A stretch of DNA of 64,000 bases from Pogonophryne albipinna. Taxonomy: Eukaryota > Chordata > Actinopteri > Perciformes > Artedidraconidae. The notes below the pieces were generated by a model. That model was not told the origin of the DNA and did not search any database. It saw only the letters and a program-made list of their open reading frames with translations. This document shows positions 19,251-32,400 of the stretch, piece by piece. Numbering within the stretch: the stretch's first letter is position 1; each line of letters starts with the position of its first letter. Both the position numbers and the translations under genes were made by a program. The DNA lies in assembly GCA_028583405.1 (NCBI GenBank), contig CM053259.1, forward strand, positions 17,087,594 through 17,151,593, given 5' to 3'.

Positions 19251-19835
19251 GCAGTGTCATACCCATGTGTCATACCGGTCACTATCCGATCTGCAGCCCT
19301 GCCCTATCTGGAAGTGATTTGTTGTTTTTCATTCAGGTAAATTAGTGCAATGTAGGAAAACGGTCTACAAAAAACAATATATATGAACATACACAAGAGA
19401 TGTATTTAATGAGATATTATATTGAAAAATTGACATAAATGTATAGCTTAGTTACAACAGGATTATGAATGCTTTTATAACATTTTAATTTCTTAAAGAA
19501 TTTCATTATATTGGCCTAAAGGTAAAACTGGGCCAAATAAATTACATATTGTTTAAAGATGGAGAAATTAGGATTGTTATTCCATTTGATCTTGCTATTT
19601 ATTAATTGTATTTAGTTTTGTATTATACTTTTCTGTAATGTTTTTGTATGTTGCATCGTGTAAGAATTTATTGTGTTTTTAGACACGTTTGCTGTACGTC
19701 GCATTTAAAATAAAAATGCATTTCTAACCAATAAAGCATTGGCAAAAGACGAGTTGTTCGATGTGATTATCCAATGGATTTACTGTATATTCTGTTTAGA
19801 CTTGTTTTGCTATCTTTTTAACTTTATTTTATTTA

Positions 19836-22430
19836 TTCATTTATTTAACAGGGACAGTGCACATTAATGAACATTTCTGTAAATGTTCATCTGTAGTCCC
19901 TGGACAGATTTGAAAAGTCAACCTAAAACACATTTCATTTTAGACAAGTAAATACAATACATTTAAAACATGCAACAGACATTACTGGGATACTTAAATA
20001 AAACATTTTAAAATACAGAACATAAAAACAAAACAAATAAAACAAAACAAAAGAACATGTTAAAACACAGGCAGTGGGTTGTAAGGAGCAGAAGATTGGG
20101 TCAGTGTTGGCAGAGCTGATTCCTCACTAACCATATTTTGAGTTTTGATTTAAATAAAGTGAATGTGGTCTGGTCTCTGATTGGAGATGGGATTGAGTTC
20201 CATTGCTGAGCAGCTTTAACAGAAAATGAAGACTGACTGAAAGAACTTTTTCTGAGTGGAATAATGCAATCTACTCTCGCTGCACCTCTTACCCTAGTTG
20301 CAGTTGTGCATATGTTAATAAACTGTCTAAGAGGAGGTGAGGTAAGGCCGTTGACAATCTTGTAAAAAAGGCAAGCATTTGCATGTTTAATTAGGTTTTC
20401 ACAGCAAGTTGTATTTTTTGAGTATTGGGCAGTGATGCGAAAAAACTGATTTTTTTGGCCGGTATTTTGTTTGTTTGTACAATGACTCCAGTGGTTTTAA
20501 TGTTGTTGTACTGGCATGTGACCAGGTAGTTAAACAATAGGTGATGTATGAGAGAACCATAGTGTGTGTACATCAGAGATGCCTCAATTGACATGTAATC
20601 TCTGGTGAACCTAAAATTCGACTGACTGAATTTGACCCTATTACATATTTGTTTTTAACCTGAGCCTTGAAATTGAGTGTTGAATCAATCATGACTCCAA
20701 GGTACTTGTATTGTGACACCACCTGTAGCCTCTCCCCTGGTACAAAAACATCTGGCGCAACACAAGAGGACTTTGTTTTGGTGAAGAAGATGCATACTGT
20801 TTTACAAATATTTAGTTGCAAACAGCATTGTTCCAACCAAGTTGTTACATGAACCATGGTGTTTGTCAGTTCATTAGCCACTTGTGTCATATTGCTTCCA
20901 TGTACATATATTACAGTGTCATCTGCATACATTTGGATGTTTGTGTCAGGACATACAGATGGTAAATCATTTATATAGAGCGAAAATAGTAATGGTCCCA
21001 GGATTGAACCTTGTGGGACGCCTGTCGAAAGATGAAGGTCAGCAGATTCATGATTTTGAACTCTCACATACTGAGATCGGTTAAACAAATACGATTCTAA
21101 CCATTTAAGTGTTTGTGAAGAAAAGTTAAAACTGGAAAGCTTAGATATGAGTATTTTATGATTAACAGTGTCGAAAGCCTTTTTTAGGTCAAGAAACACA
21201 GCTCCTACAACACCACCTTTATCCATTTGAAAAAACAGTTGGCGGTCTTTTGTATTTTGCCCTAAAGCCAAATTGCATTGGATGCAGAGAAAATGTACTA
21301 GTGTTTAAATGGTCAATGATTTGAACACAAAAATAAATACAGAACCTAAAGTTCTACAGGTAGAATACTGTTATTTTACAGCTTTTTTCTAACATTTTCC
21401 AATCAAACACGTTCAACAAAATGACAGCACAAAATGTTCTGTAGGGAACAATTACTATAACAAATGTAAAACTTAAAATATAAAAATATTTGTAGAATTA
21501 TACAACCATTAATGAATACAGCATTTAATAAACAAAAAGTAAGTTTAATTTTTTAAGATTACTTTGAAACATTCTCAACTGAAAATAACAGAAATTGCAA
21601 AATGGCGACATATGTTCACACTGAGATCTTTTAGCATAACCATGTCCATGCCAAGTATATCCTTTGTTCTCAATGCTTTAAGTGATCCAATCACTTTTAT
21701 AACTTCAGATTCAGTGATATTTCTTATGCTGAAAGCCGGCTCAATTGTATTAACATAACAAAAATGTGTGCAGTCAGGTGAGAAACACTGTGCAAAGGTT
21801 GCAACAGAATCAATGAAGTAGTGGTTTAAAACTTCAGCTATGTCAGCTGGATTGTTTATAAGCTTTCCATTGACTTTAAGTTCAAGCTGTTTTCTTTCCT
21901 TATATTTATTTCCAGTGAATAGGTTTAACTGTTTCCAGATCATTTTAGAATTACCCCCTGCCTTGTCTATTATAGTCAAGAAGAAGTCTGCCTTAGCCTT
22001 CTGTAACTTCTTAATGACTTTGTTCCTCAGCATAGCAAAGTGATGCCTGTCATGGCTTAATTTAGTTTTGATTGATTTTTTTTAGGACTAGATCACGTTC
22101 TTTCATCAGTTTTAAAATATCGTCATTTATCCAAGGGATAGTGTTTTTCTTATTTTTCTGCTTGAATTTGCAATTGAAATCTCTGATAGTGCTCTCTAAT
22201 GTTTTTGAGAGCATTTTACTGTCGTCTTTGTGGTCTATTCCCGGCAAAAGATCATCCCATTTAATATGTTGAACAGCATTTATAAAGGTCTCATATTTGT
22301 TTTTTGGAATTCCAAAAGAATCATTTTTCCTGAATGAAGGGCTCAATCGCCTCTTTGTTAGGTTCCTGGCGATTAGAATCATATTGAGGTCAGAGAGACC
22401 AGTTAACATATTAAAAGATTTAAAAATTCG
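19836..22430 (-). mobile_element. L2/CR1-like LINE, degenerate
   Basis: The 3' end lies at about 19836 (minus strand reads ...GTGCACTGTCCCTGTTAAAT, then A/T-rich tail). The open frame at 20573-21271 encodes reverse transcriptase: VFLDLKKAFDTVNH, GVPQGSILGPLLFSLYINDL and the catalytic YADD at about 20930. Upstream, 21575-22033 and 22062-22409 encode the linker between endonuclease and RT (for example WKQLNLFTGNKYKERKQ). The endonuclease is missing and the RT start is broken between 21272 and 21574. The copy is inactive. Confidence 0.88.
20573..21271 (-). pseudogene. LINE reverse transcriptase fragment
   Basis: The 232-codon open frame covers RT motifs from the first catalytic aspartate region (FLDLKKAFDTVNH) through YADD and a KYLGVMIDS motif. 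The N-terminal part of the fingers is missing. It belongs to the LINE at 19836-22430. Confidence 0.85.
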
Positions 22431-23229
22431 TTCTGGTTTGTTACTAAAAATGAGATAAATTTGTGTCCTGGTGGAATTAGTGATTCAACGCGTTTTTGTA
22501 CTAGTTTGTTATCACTTTGAAATTCACATCTAATGAACCACATATTTCATGTCTATGACATTTGTTTCTGCTGAGGTAAAAGATCACCTGGGAAAATAGT
22601 TCATTATTTGTGTTTCTTATTTAATAGGCATGGATAAATGGTGTCAGCAGAAAAAGAGTAGACTATGTGTTATTCATTTCAATTAATTTATGCATCTAAT
22701 TTTCTATCTAGTCAATTTCCAAAAGTACCACACAAAAAGATGTTGGTTCACTTACAGCTTGTATCCACACAGAGGCAGAATTTTCCTAAAGCAGAACACA
22801 GGCCACCAACAGTGTTGCAGTGTGAAGTCTTGTAACCTATGCAGCTGTATGCAGTTTTCAGTAGTAACCTTGCAGTAAGTTAGTGTTGCTGTAGGATAAC
22901 ACTATTGTTAACATTTAAATGTCAAACAAAGGAAGTCTCACATGTGAACAAAGGAGATTAATGTTTTGTAATTGTAGACTTCAATCCTTCACAATGCGGA
23001 AGGGAAACATGCATGACATAATTTGTTTATTTTGCATGACCCCAAATGATCCATAACAATATGTTAATGTGTGGCAGTTTCAGTAAAGTAAAGCTGCACC
23101 GGACACCATAAAACTCTCAATAATTGCAAACAAAAGGCAGACGAATCACAAGATCCACCTCATGAAATTTTTTTATATGCCATCTTAATACGCCTTTACA
23201 TGTAACAGTTTGCTCTCTTTAGTTTTGAT

Positions 23230-23464
23230 GGTGTTGAGCTGCGAACCACAAGCCACATTCCTGTAGTCATGAGGCCGAGCTGATCTGAGTCACACGCTGA
23301 GACAGGGAGAAACAGAAAGAGAGAAGTCAGAAAGAAACTCTGCTAGGTTTCATTTCAGTGTGAAAGTACGACACGGTCTGTAAGCAAGACATGGTTACTT
23401 TCAAGGGATCTACTACAGACATGGGCTGAAAAAGGAATACAATCATCACAATGTTGACAATGCA
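23230..23464 (+). other. Candidate 5' untranslated exon of tmem268
   Basis: The segment ends in AATGCAG followed by a good donor (GTATGT). The first coding exon of tmem268 has an acceptor eight bases before its ATG, so at least one upstream untranslated exon must exist. Start and use are not established. Confidence 0.3.
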
Positions 23465-25031
23465 GGTATGTAATTCATCATGGGACTTTCTGGTTTCACT
23501 TATACTGGGTTTGGTTTCAAGACCTCACAGTCTTAAAGGTGAGCTTCTCCAATGAAACATGTCGGGCAGCCACAGAAAAAAATCAAGCTTGTTAAATGAA
23601 CCTTTCACCCTAAAATGTGACGTCCTTCACCTATTTTCTATACCCTTAAATTCTATGAGAGCATTTGATTGCATGAACATTAAAAACAATGTGGGGGATT
23701 AAGTGTCCGGAGTATGGCATCCCAGCAAATATCAGTGTAACAAAAAAGATCTTTCTTGTTTGCAAGAATTGCACTATATAGACACATATACACACTTATT
23801 TAGTTCAGCAGTATGCATAACAACACATAACCAAACCAAGATGCAATTTTAAGATAAGGGATTGTCAGTTGCGTTTGTACTGATAAGCTCAAGAAATACA
23901 TTAAATGCTATTTCCTCTATCGAGAAGTAACACTTATGCCTGTATTTGAACACAGCCCTCTTCTTGCACATGTATGAGACATATTGTGCTTTCTTTATCT
24001 CCTTCTGAACAGGTGTAGTATGAGCAGGCAATGATAAATAGGGCCACAGTCCGTATTACTTTATTTACATGTATGGAAGTGGACATTTTAGAATAATAGC
24101 AGAGAAAGCGGTTATACTGCAGGGGCGAAAGTCATATAAAATAGAGCATTGAGTGTTTACACCTCTGTGCTAAAATGTGGTGTTCTCCCAAGCAGGCAGG
24201 GGAGAAGGAGAGCTGGCTATTACTTTAAATAGAACAACTAACTGTCTATGTCATGAAATGTGCTGTGGAGAGTCATGACCAAACACAGCTCTTATCCTCC
24301 ATTAACCGGCTGAGCTGCACTGCAATGATAATACATGACATTCTGGACATTTTCTTTAAATGCAGGACAGATATTGGCAACTATAAAGGCTTATAAAGTA
24401 TAAAATGCATATCTACTTCTTTAAACTGAATATATTGAATAAATAAACAACAGCCTCCTAATCTACTACCTCTGCCAGCCGATCACACCATCACCATGTC
24501 ACTGCAGTAAATAACACTTGTCCGGAAAGCAGAAGTGATCTGGTTTCCTGCCTTTCTTTAAATAAACTGCAAATGTTTTCAGAGTCGAGAGGCTATGGTT
24601 CATCTGATCGGGTTTGCTAGAAAGAGACATTGGTGCATGACTGTTCTGTTTCTTCAAGGTTTAACCCATTGGCCTGGTCCCTAATCCACCATTCATGTTT
24701 TCTTTTTTAAATAAATGGATTACAAACTGAATTCTTTTTAACACTTTAATTTATATAAATGTGGGTAATGTCAAAACATATGCTTCATACAATAGAATAA
24801 TCAGTGTTTAGGACTTACTTACTTGAACAGTTAGGCCTACTTCTTGTAGTGGCAGACACTGGACTTTTTAACCATGTAACCATTTCTTTTAAATAATGCT
24901 AACCATTTCAACTGCTAATCTATTAGGCCTACTTTCACCAAAGTTCTTTAATAGTTTATCCATTACATTTAGCTCAACGGTTAAACCAATAAATGTAATC
25001 CATTGCAACTATTCCAACAGTTTATTCATCA

Positions 25032-25151
25032 TTTTACTCGCTAAAGGGTGTACTTTGAGGGTTTTTGACTCTGCAGACCGTTTACATGCATAAAAACCTT
25101 CATAACACACAAGGGGACGGGTAATAACCGGAAAAGCATGACATGGGACCT
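25032..25151 (+). mobile_element. TTAA-flanked MITE, 3'-end fragment
   Basis: It matches the right part of the element at 51433-52062 (GGGTGTACTTTGAGGGTTTT, CTCTGCAGACCGTTTACATG). It ends CATGACATGGGACCT followed by TTAA at 25152-25155. TTAA targets are used by piggyBac and Kolobok elements. Confidence 0.7.
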
Positions 25152-26087
25152 TTAAGCTTAACATTTCAACTATAAATAACTTTTAGCTCACCATTTGAAA
25201 TGTTTGACCAAGCCTTTGATGCTAATTAACAACTTCAACTAACTAAAGCTAAGTATTTAAGCTGTTTATCAATTATTTCAACTGCTATCCATAACCTTTG
25301 CTGATGGCATAATATATAAACTGTATATAACCTTCGATGCTAGCAACTGTTTTTCCATTACCTTTGATGCTAGTTAACTATTTCAACTGTGTTTTCATCA
25401 CCATTGTTGGTAGTTACCTCAACAGGCAATTCATTAGATTTGCATGCCAGTTAAATGTTTAAACTGTTTATACATGACCTTTAATGCTAGCTAAATGTGT
25501 ATCAATGACCTTTAAGGCTAGATACATTTTTCAACTATTCATGATTGTAGCTAACTATTTCAACTTCTCTGCTAACTTGCTAAAGTTAACTAGTTTTTAC
25601 TTACTCTCAATTGCAAAACATGTTAGTAATATGTTTTACCACTTACTTGTAAATGCAAGTTATCACATTATTTAGTAATGTAAAAACTTAGTAAAGATGT
25701 ACTTCATTCACATTTCTACACAAAAGCACGGAATAATCAATGTGTCCACTTGTACTGTGTCAGTCACAGTCACATTGAATGTCATGCTGTTTACATTTGT
25801 AACACACAGGATTTAGATTTGTTGCATTCTTTTCTTGGTATACTGTTATTCTTTAAGTGATGCTTGACCGCTGTCACATGAAACTTTCTCTTTTTCCCTG
25901 ATTTGAAACAAAGATCATGGATTTTATTTTATTTTATTGAAAGGTTTCAGGTCAATGAAACATTTTAATTACCTCTTTTAGTTCCAAACTTTCAATTTCC
26001 AAATGTTATATTATTAATCAGACAGAAGCTTTATAATGTTAATCTCAGATTATCTCTGATATGCTCGTTTCCTCCTTAGGACCTGAA

Positions 26088-29000
26088 ATGATGGAGAGCA
26101 AGAACAATGTTTGTTCCGTGATGGAGGACGGTGAGATGGATGTGCAGGTCAGAGAAACCAAAGCTCAGTCAGAGCAGTCCAACAACAACAGAACCAACTG
26201 GTCAAATGGTAATAAACTGCTCACATGATTTAACTGCTCACATGATTTAACTGCCTGACTATAGATACCAGTAAACAGACATAAAGGCATATCATTTTTT
26301 GTTTTACTTCCTTACAAACATTATTGAGCATTATGTCATAATTCTTTGAAAAGATATAGCATTGTGAGCGCAAGACTATTGGCCCATCTTTTTACCACTG
26401 GCTGATAACAAATATAGGTTTAAAGTCTTCTCTCTCTGTCTCTGTCTCTCTCTCAGGTCAGTGTGTTGTGGCGATGCCCAGCTGTTCGATGCTAAACCCA
26501 AGCTTTGATCTGTCTCTCTGCCGAGCCAAACTTGAGAATGATGGCTTTCAGGTCAGAAAACACCCAGACACCAACACAAACATATGACCCACTGTGGCAC
26601 CATAACATTCAGATATCTTTACTTTAATCTCTATTTACTTACTAATGTTTTTAGATTCCAGAGGAAGACATGGAGGCTCCTCTGAAGACAGCTCTGGAAG
26701 TTCCCTCAGTCAGGAGATACATGGTTTTCAACTCGGCCCTCTTCCATTTCTTAATGGCACCGGTATGATTGTCTGTGTTTCTGTGTAATCTTACCAACTA
26801 TAGTTACTTACTAAGCTACTTTCTGTAGTACTCTTGCTCTCAACCAATCAACCAATCAATCAATACACCTATCAATCAGTACACCTATCAATCAACCTAT
26901 CAATCTATACATCTATACGTCAATAATTAAATTAACCAACCAATCAATCAATCGATCAATCGATCAATCAATATTAAAGTTCTCTAAGTCTGTATAAATG
27001 AAGTTTGCTGTAAGAAACTCAAATACAAATTGTAAACTGCAACGCATATTTTCCAAAATGAGACCAGTTTTATACTTCTGGTTAATACTAGCATCCTTTG
27101 CTCTTCCTCCACCAGGTGCTGTATCTGGTGGTGTGGTGCGCTGTGTTCTCCACCCTCCACGTCTTTATCACAGTTAGTGACTACTGGGTCCTCTGCCTCT
27201 CTGTCAGCCTGGTCTCTATCTTCCTCACCACTGCCATCATATTCATCCTCCACTGCAGTAACAAGGAGGTAAGGAGGGGTCTGATACCATGTTTACAGTA
27301 ACATTGACACATTTACAATAACTTACATCTGAGTTTGGATCTGAAGTTATTTCGGTAATGTAATTAATATAGACACAATAGTTGTGTTGGTTTTGACTGC
27401 ATGTATTGCCCAATGACACATATACACTTAGATCAAATTAAATACTTATAATTGGAAATAAATAATTTAAAAACATGTTTCTTTGTCTGTTTCTGTGTCA
27501 GATTGACATGAATTTAGACATCCGATTAATCCAGGTGAATGAGAGGCTGGTTAAACACAAGCTGATGGTGGCCGTGGTTGACTGGGTGCAGTCCTGCACA
27601 GGAAACATGCAGGTTGGTTTTATAAATAAACTCAAACTGCAAGAAAATAAGGTTTCTAAATGTACCAGAATTGTACAAACTTTTGGTCTTTTCTTACTTA
27701 CTTCTTACATTCTGACTTGCTCAGCCTGTCAGGGAGAACAAAAGGAATACAAACACAACATGATTATTTATAACACTGTGAGGGACGGAAGAATGACACA
27801 AAAGAAACATGTGGTAAATGACTCAGCAAGATTGCAATTAAGATAACGTCTCAGCAGGCAGAACTGCACAACAATGACAAAGCAAATACAAACCCTTTCC
27901 TAATCTAGAAAACGTTGTATACTTCCACATTTCCAGACATTTCCCAACAATGTATTCATATACTTTGTATGGAATATACACTTAAATATAAAATAAAGGC
28001 CACACATTACTTTGACTTGATGTTTGTGGTCATTACGTTGTCCTGAATCATGCTAGTGTGTCATTACATCAAATTGATGAATATTCTTTTCTTTGGCAGC
28101 CTCTGATAAAGTCTTATACGTCTCTCTGTACCTCTCTGCAGCTGTCTTTTGTGTATTGGGACATGTCCCGCTGTCTGAGGGCACTGACTGAAACTTTAGA
28201 GGAGCGCAGCTTTGTGGTGAATGACACCCAGGTGAGTACATCTGTCCCTCAGTTTGTTCACCTGCTGCTCTATTGATTTTTTCTTGTACTTCAATGTAAA
28301 TTCTTCCCCGAGATCAATAGAAACCATTTCCATATCTTCAGGAAAACAGAAGTTTACTCCTTAAAGGGTGGCTTCAGATTTCATAGCTTCAATTTGGCAG
28401 AAGGAAGGAAATGATAAAAAGGATTGGTGTTTCACCAGAACAAATTAAAGAAGAACATGTCGCATCTGGCCCTTGTGACGGAGGAAACGGCGGTTGACCT
28501 CAAGGTTGGAGGGTCAGATGTGGAGCAGGACCCTGATGAACAGAGGCCTCTGCTGAGCCAGGAGAGCACGGGCAGCAGTACTCCATCCAGCCCGCCAGAG
28601 GCTGCCAAGGTCACCACCAACTACAGCCTCATCCCTGACCAGTCGTTACCTGCTCAGGTAAAGGATGCCAAAAGATGTATTTGTTCCCACACTGAGGAAA
28701 TGCATATTAGAGCTTTTAATGCCAATCTTTCAGTTTGTGTGTACAGACATAGAGATCGAAATGACGTTTCCAACAATCCCGAATACAAAAATAAAATTAT
28801 ACAATATACAGATATGTATACAAATATGTATAAAATATGTATATCCTATACACACTCAACAGACACATTTACACATATACACACATTAAGATAAAAAAGC
28901 ACAACAATCAATATATACAAAATAACAGTCACATCAATATCAATATCTTTGGTGCAAGATTGTCCATAGCAGCGTAAAAAAAAAAAAAAAGCAGCTAGGT

Positions 29001-29471
29001 TTGCGCATACATTTAAAGTTTAAAATGTTTCATCTTCAATTACTTTTAAAATATTTTTTTACTTTTAGATTTCATTTCAGTTTGTTTCAGAGTTTCAAAG
29101 TGTGTGAGCTAGTTTAAGTCTCTGTAAAAGTTTTAGTTCAATCATATTAAGCTTGACAGTTTAATGTCTCAGAAGTGTGAAGCTATATACAGTATACAAT
29201 AAAACAAATGGCTGGATAATGGAATTGTAAATAGGAATAGCCATTATGTTTTAATATTTTGAATCAAGAAGGTTACTAAGAATTCTAATACTCTTCTTTG
29301 CAGGCCAAAGCCTACCAGCTTCTGATGACCTACAGTGCAGCGTACGTGAAGCTGCTGGTGTCCCAGCGGCTGTCAGGACCGACCCACCACCGCCTCCGTC
29401 CCCGGAGGAATCACTGCACCACCGCCCCTCTCTGCCTCTGCCAGTACATCAAAAAGCAGATCCTTCGATAA
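26088..29471 (+). CDS. tmem268: Transmembrane protein 268
   Basis: Two-pass membrane protein; the mammalian homologue is poorly characterised. Eight coding exons with consistent phases: 26088-26208, 26457-26551, 26655-26762, 27116-27268, 27502-27612, 28142-28231, 28439-28657, 29304-29471, giving 354 aa (human TMEM268 342). An ATG at 26088 and a second at 26091 both follow the acceptor at 26079. Two hydrophobic segments at about residues 104-127 and 132-154 are encoded mainly by exon 4. Family landmarks are VRRYMVFNS before the first segment, LSFVYWDMSRC in exon 6, DEQRPLLSQ in the acidic exon 7 and AYQLLMTYSAAYVKLLVSQ near the C-terminus. All introns are GT-AG. Intron 1 has a (TC)n-rich acceptor tract. 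The only plus-strand gene between neu1 and nelfe. Confidence 0.9.
26838..26975 (+). repeat. CAAT-type simple repeat in tmem268 intron 3
   Basis: Imperfect repeats of CAATCAAT/CTATCAAT/CGATCAAT over about 140 bp. Confidence 0.85.
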
Positions 29472-32400
29472 CACAAACCTGCTTCATGGAGCGTGACTTT
29501 TTTTAACTTTGCACCTATGCTCTGGAGACAAACTGACTTGTTGGATCATTTCCTTAAATGAAGGACTTGTTTGGAGCTTCACACTCCAGTCTGCAGGCGC
29601 CTGTACTGATGTTTTTCTTATGCCAGCTCTGTGTTTGCATCACCTGGATCCTCGTCTATTTGTTCCCAACAATTCCTGCACTGTGCCAAACTCTGTCTGG
29701 TCCGGATGCTGTAAAACAATGTTTGCACTCCTGTACACATGACAATCACGGCCTTAGTTACTGATGTTTTGAGTATTTGCACAAATATTATAAAAAATCT
29801 TGTGATTTGATTTGCAGTAGATTATTTAGTATGTCTGTTTATGGTTGAGCTGAAGGCAGTGGTGGAAAGTCACTCAGTATAGTTTGTCAAGTTCTGTACC
29901 TTGGTACAATGTTAAGGTACTTTAGTATTTTCATTTCATGCTACTTAATACTTCTTCTTCAGTACAGTTTGTATGGAAGTGTCATAAGTAGCACTACATT
30001 AAAACAGCTGTAATTAAAATTACTTTTCATAATAAGATACAAATTAAACTAGTTGTTTTCAATCCTTTTATCTTCTGACCTTTTATTGTCAGTTTGTCAG
30101 CAGTTTCATTTGTTGCATTTTTATGTTTCAGTTGGAAAAACAAATATCTCTCTCAAATTTAGCGAAGTGAAAGTATGAAGTAAACTGCTTACGTAAAGTA
30201 TTTTAAAATTCCCCATATAAGTATAATACTTGAGTATACGTATGAACTTACTTTCATTGTTCCACTGGATTTTAATTGTAGAACTATTTTTCATGTTGAT
30301 TTATTGGTGAAGTTAGAAGAAGTACTCTGGTATTTTACTCAATTTAACAAATTGAAAATTAATTTCCATTTAGTTTCCAAATAGAACCTTGTAATCTGTG
30401 TTTCGTAGAAAAATATTTACCCCACGTCCACTGAAGGAAACATATTTTTAAATAAATATTTAAAAAATATTGAGAACAAAATATTTATTGATATTTCTCT
30501 GGAATTCAAATGATGCTAAAAATAGATACTCTAAATATTAAAACCTTTTTTCCGAGTCTCAAGAGGCTATTGTAGCTATTTTACATTTGTTTTTCAGCAA
30601 AAACATTGGTTTGTAGTTGAATCCTATCAGAAAAAAGTGAGGGCCTAAACAATACAACCAATAGAAAGAGGTTTGATGGAGATACTGAAGGTGGGAGCTG
30701 AGCCAGCCTGTGTGTGTAGAATCACAGATGGCCATTTAGCCTCCCGAGGACAGCCAGCATCTCTGAATCGTTTAACTTGGCCTCGCGCTGCACGCCTCTC
30801 TCCTCCATCACAGAACCCAGCTTCTCCCGGGTCAGCCACGCTGACTGCCTCGCTGTGTGTTGTGTCATCCTGCAGCTCTCTCGCTGGGCTGTCACCTCGG
30901 CAACAGCACCGGGACTGATGGGTAATATGGGAGAAACCTGCAGCATGCTGCACACACAAATGCATAGGTAATCTACTCCTACTACACACATAAAACCAAA
31001 GGTGTGAGAACACAGAACAAGACACAGTCTGGTTTAGCTTCTGTTGCTGACATTTGAGGGAATATAGTCACAAAACTAAAGCCAACGATTCGTGTTAGCT
31101 TGCTTTCAGCATCATTGCCCAGCTTCATCAAGGGAAATCTTTTTATCTCCCTTCATGCTTCTGTTCTCGTCTTTGTCTACACATCGAATGTCAACCTTTC
31201 CTTGGCCTAACGGAACATTGCACTCTAACCCACAAATGTCAACCTCATGGTGGCGCTTGTAGAAAATTCAGACAGTCATTATTCATCCTCTTGGGACCAT
31301 GAATGCCGGCACAAAAAAAACATTACATCCAACGGTTATCAAGATATATCAGTTCAAATCAAAGTGATAGACCATTCTGACAGACCAATGCTTCCTGGAT
31401 GGGAAGGCAAAAAAATCCTATTGTTGCAAAGATGATGACCAAAAAGCAATGAAAGCGAAATGTAGGAAAAATGAGACGCTGTAAAACACAATGTGATTAA
31501 GCAGCAGATAGTGAGAGATACTGTAGTTCATGTTCTGATAGAGGGAGGCAAAAGAGAGACAGAGGGAGAAAAACCGGGGCAACTATAAATAGCTTAGTGA
31601 TGAGACGAGAGAGGAAAGGCCACAGAGACACAGAGAGGATGGAGAGACAGGAGAGGAGGAAAACAGACACAAACAAAATATACAGTCTTCACCAGTGTAT
31701 CGTTCACAACCAAAAAATGATTCTTTTATTCATTACTCAAACAACTGAAGTCAGAAACAACTAACGCATGTGCAACACAGCCATGAACATAATTATAATA
31801 ATAAACCTCAAGAGAACCACATGTACACAGGACATTTCTGGCTCTTTGAAACAAGCAACCCATCGCGTTTACAAGCTCAATAAATAATAATTTCAAAAAT
31901 AAAAATGAAGTACACATCTCCCAGCTGTGTATAAACAGCTATGTTAAGTCACATCAGAAAGCACACAGGGAGATGAAGCCTAGCGCTGTATAAACTAGAT
32001 ATGCTAAGAGTCACTCTATGCAGTAGACACACACTCACTGTCAGAGCCCTCTGCACAATTATAATACTAAACAATACTGTGCTTCGTTTACTCTTTTAAC
32101 ACTGAAATATCACTCAGTCAATCATATTAGCACAGGGCGTTTATTTATCAAACGGCTAAAAGGGATTTTTCTTTTTGCCTAAATGAGAACTTCTCCGGCT
32201 TCTAAAATTCTTCATTTATCGTGAAAATTTAAATAACTTTTCCTAAAGAACTTCAGGTAAAACAGTGAATAATTTATATACAGTTGGTTATTTTGTAGGT
32301 GAAGTATTCATTTAAGTGTTCAAAGAAAGAAAAACCTTAATTTTACTCCTACTCACTAATTTAAATTATTAGTTTTTAAGTAGACGATGGATGGATACGC

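Larger units (their letters stand above)
22431..26079. other. Non-coding stretch upstream of tmem268
   Basis: No protein-coding exon was recognised. It is AT-rich. A TTAA-type MITE end lies at 25032-25151. A candidate 5' untranslated exon of tmem268 ends near 23464 at CAG/GTATGT, after purine-rich sequence from about 23230. The rest holds nothing I can name. Confidence 0.5.

Noticed and set aside
30645..31025. Possible small gene on the minus strand between tmem268 and prrt1
   Set aside because: Overlapping frames on both strands, no splice-compatible conserved segment and no recognisable family.
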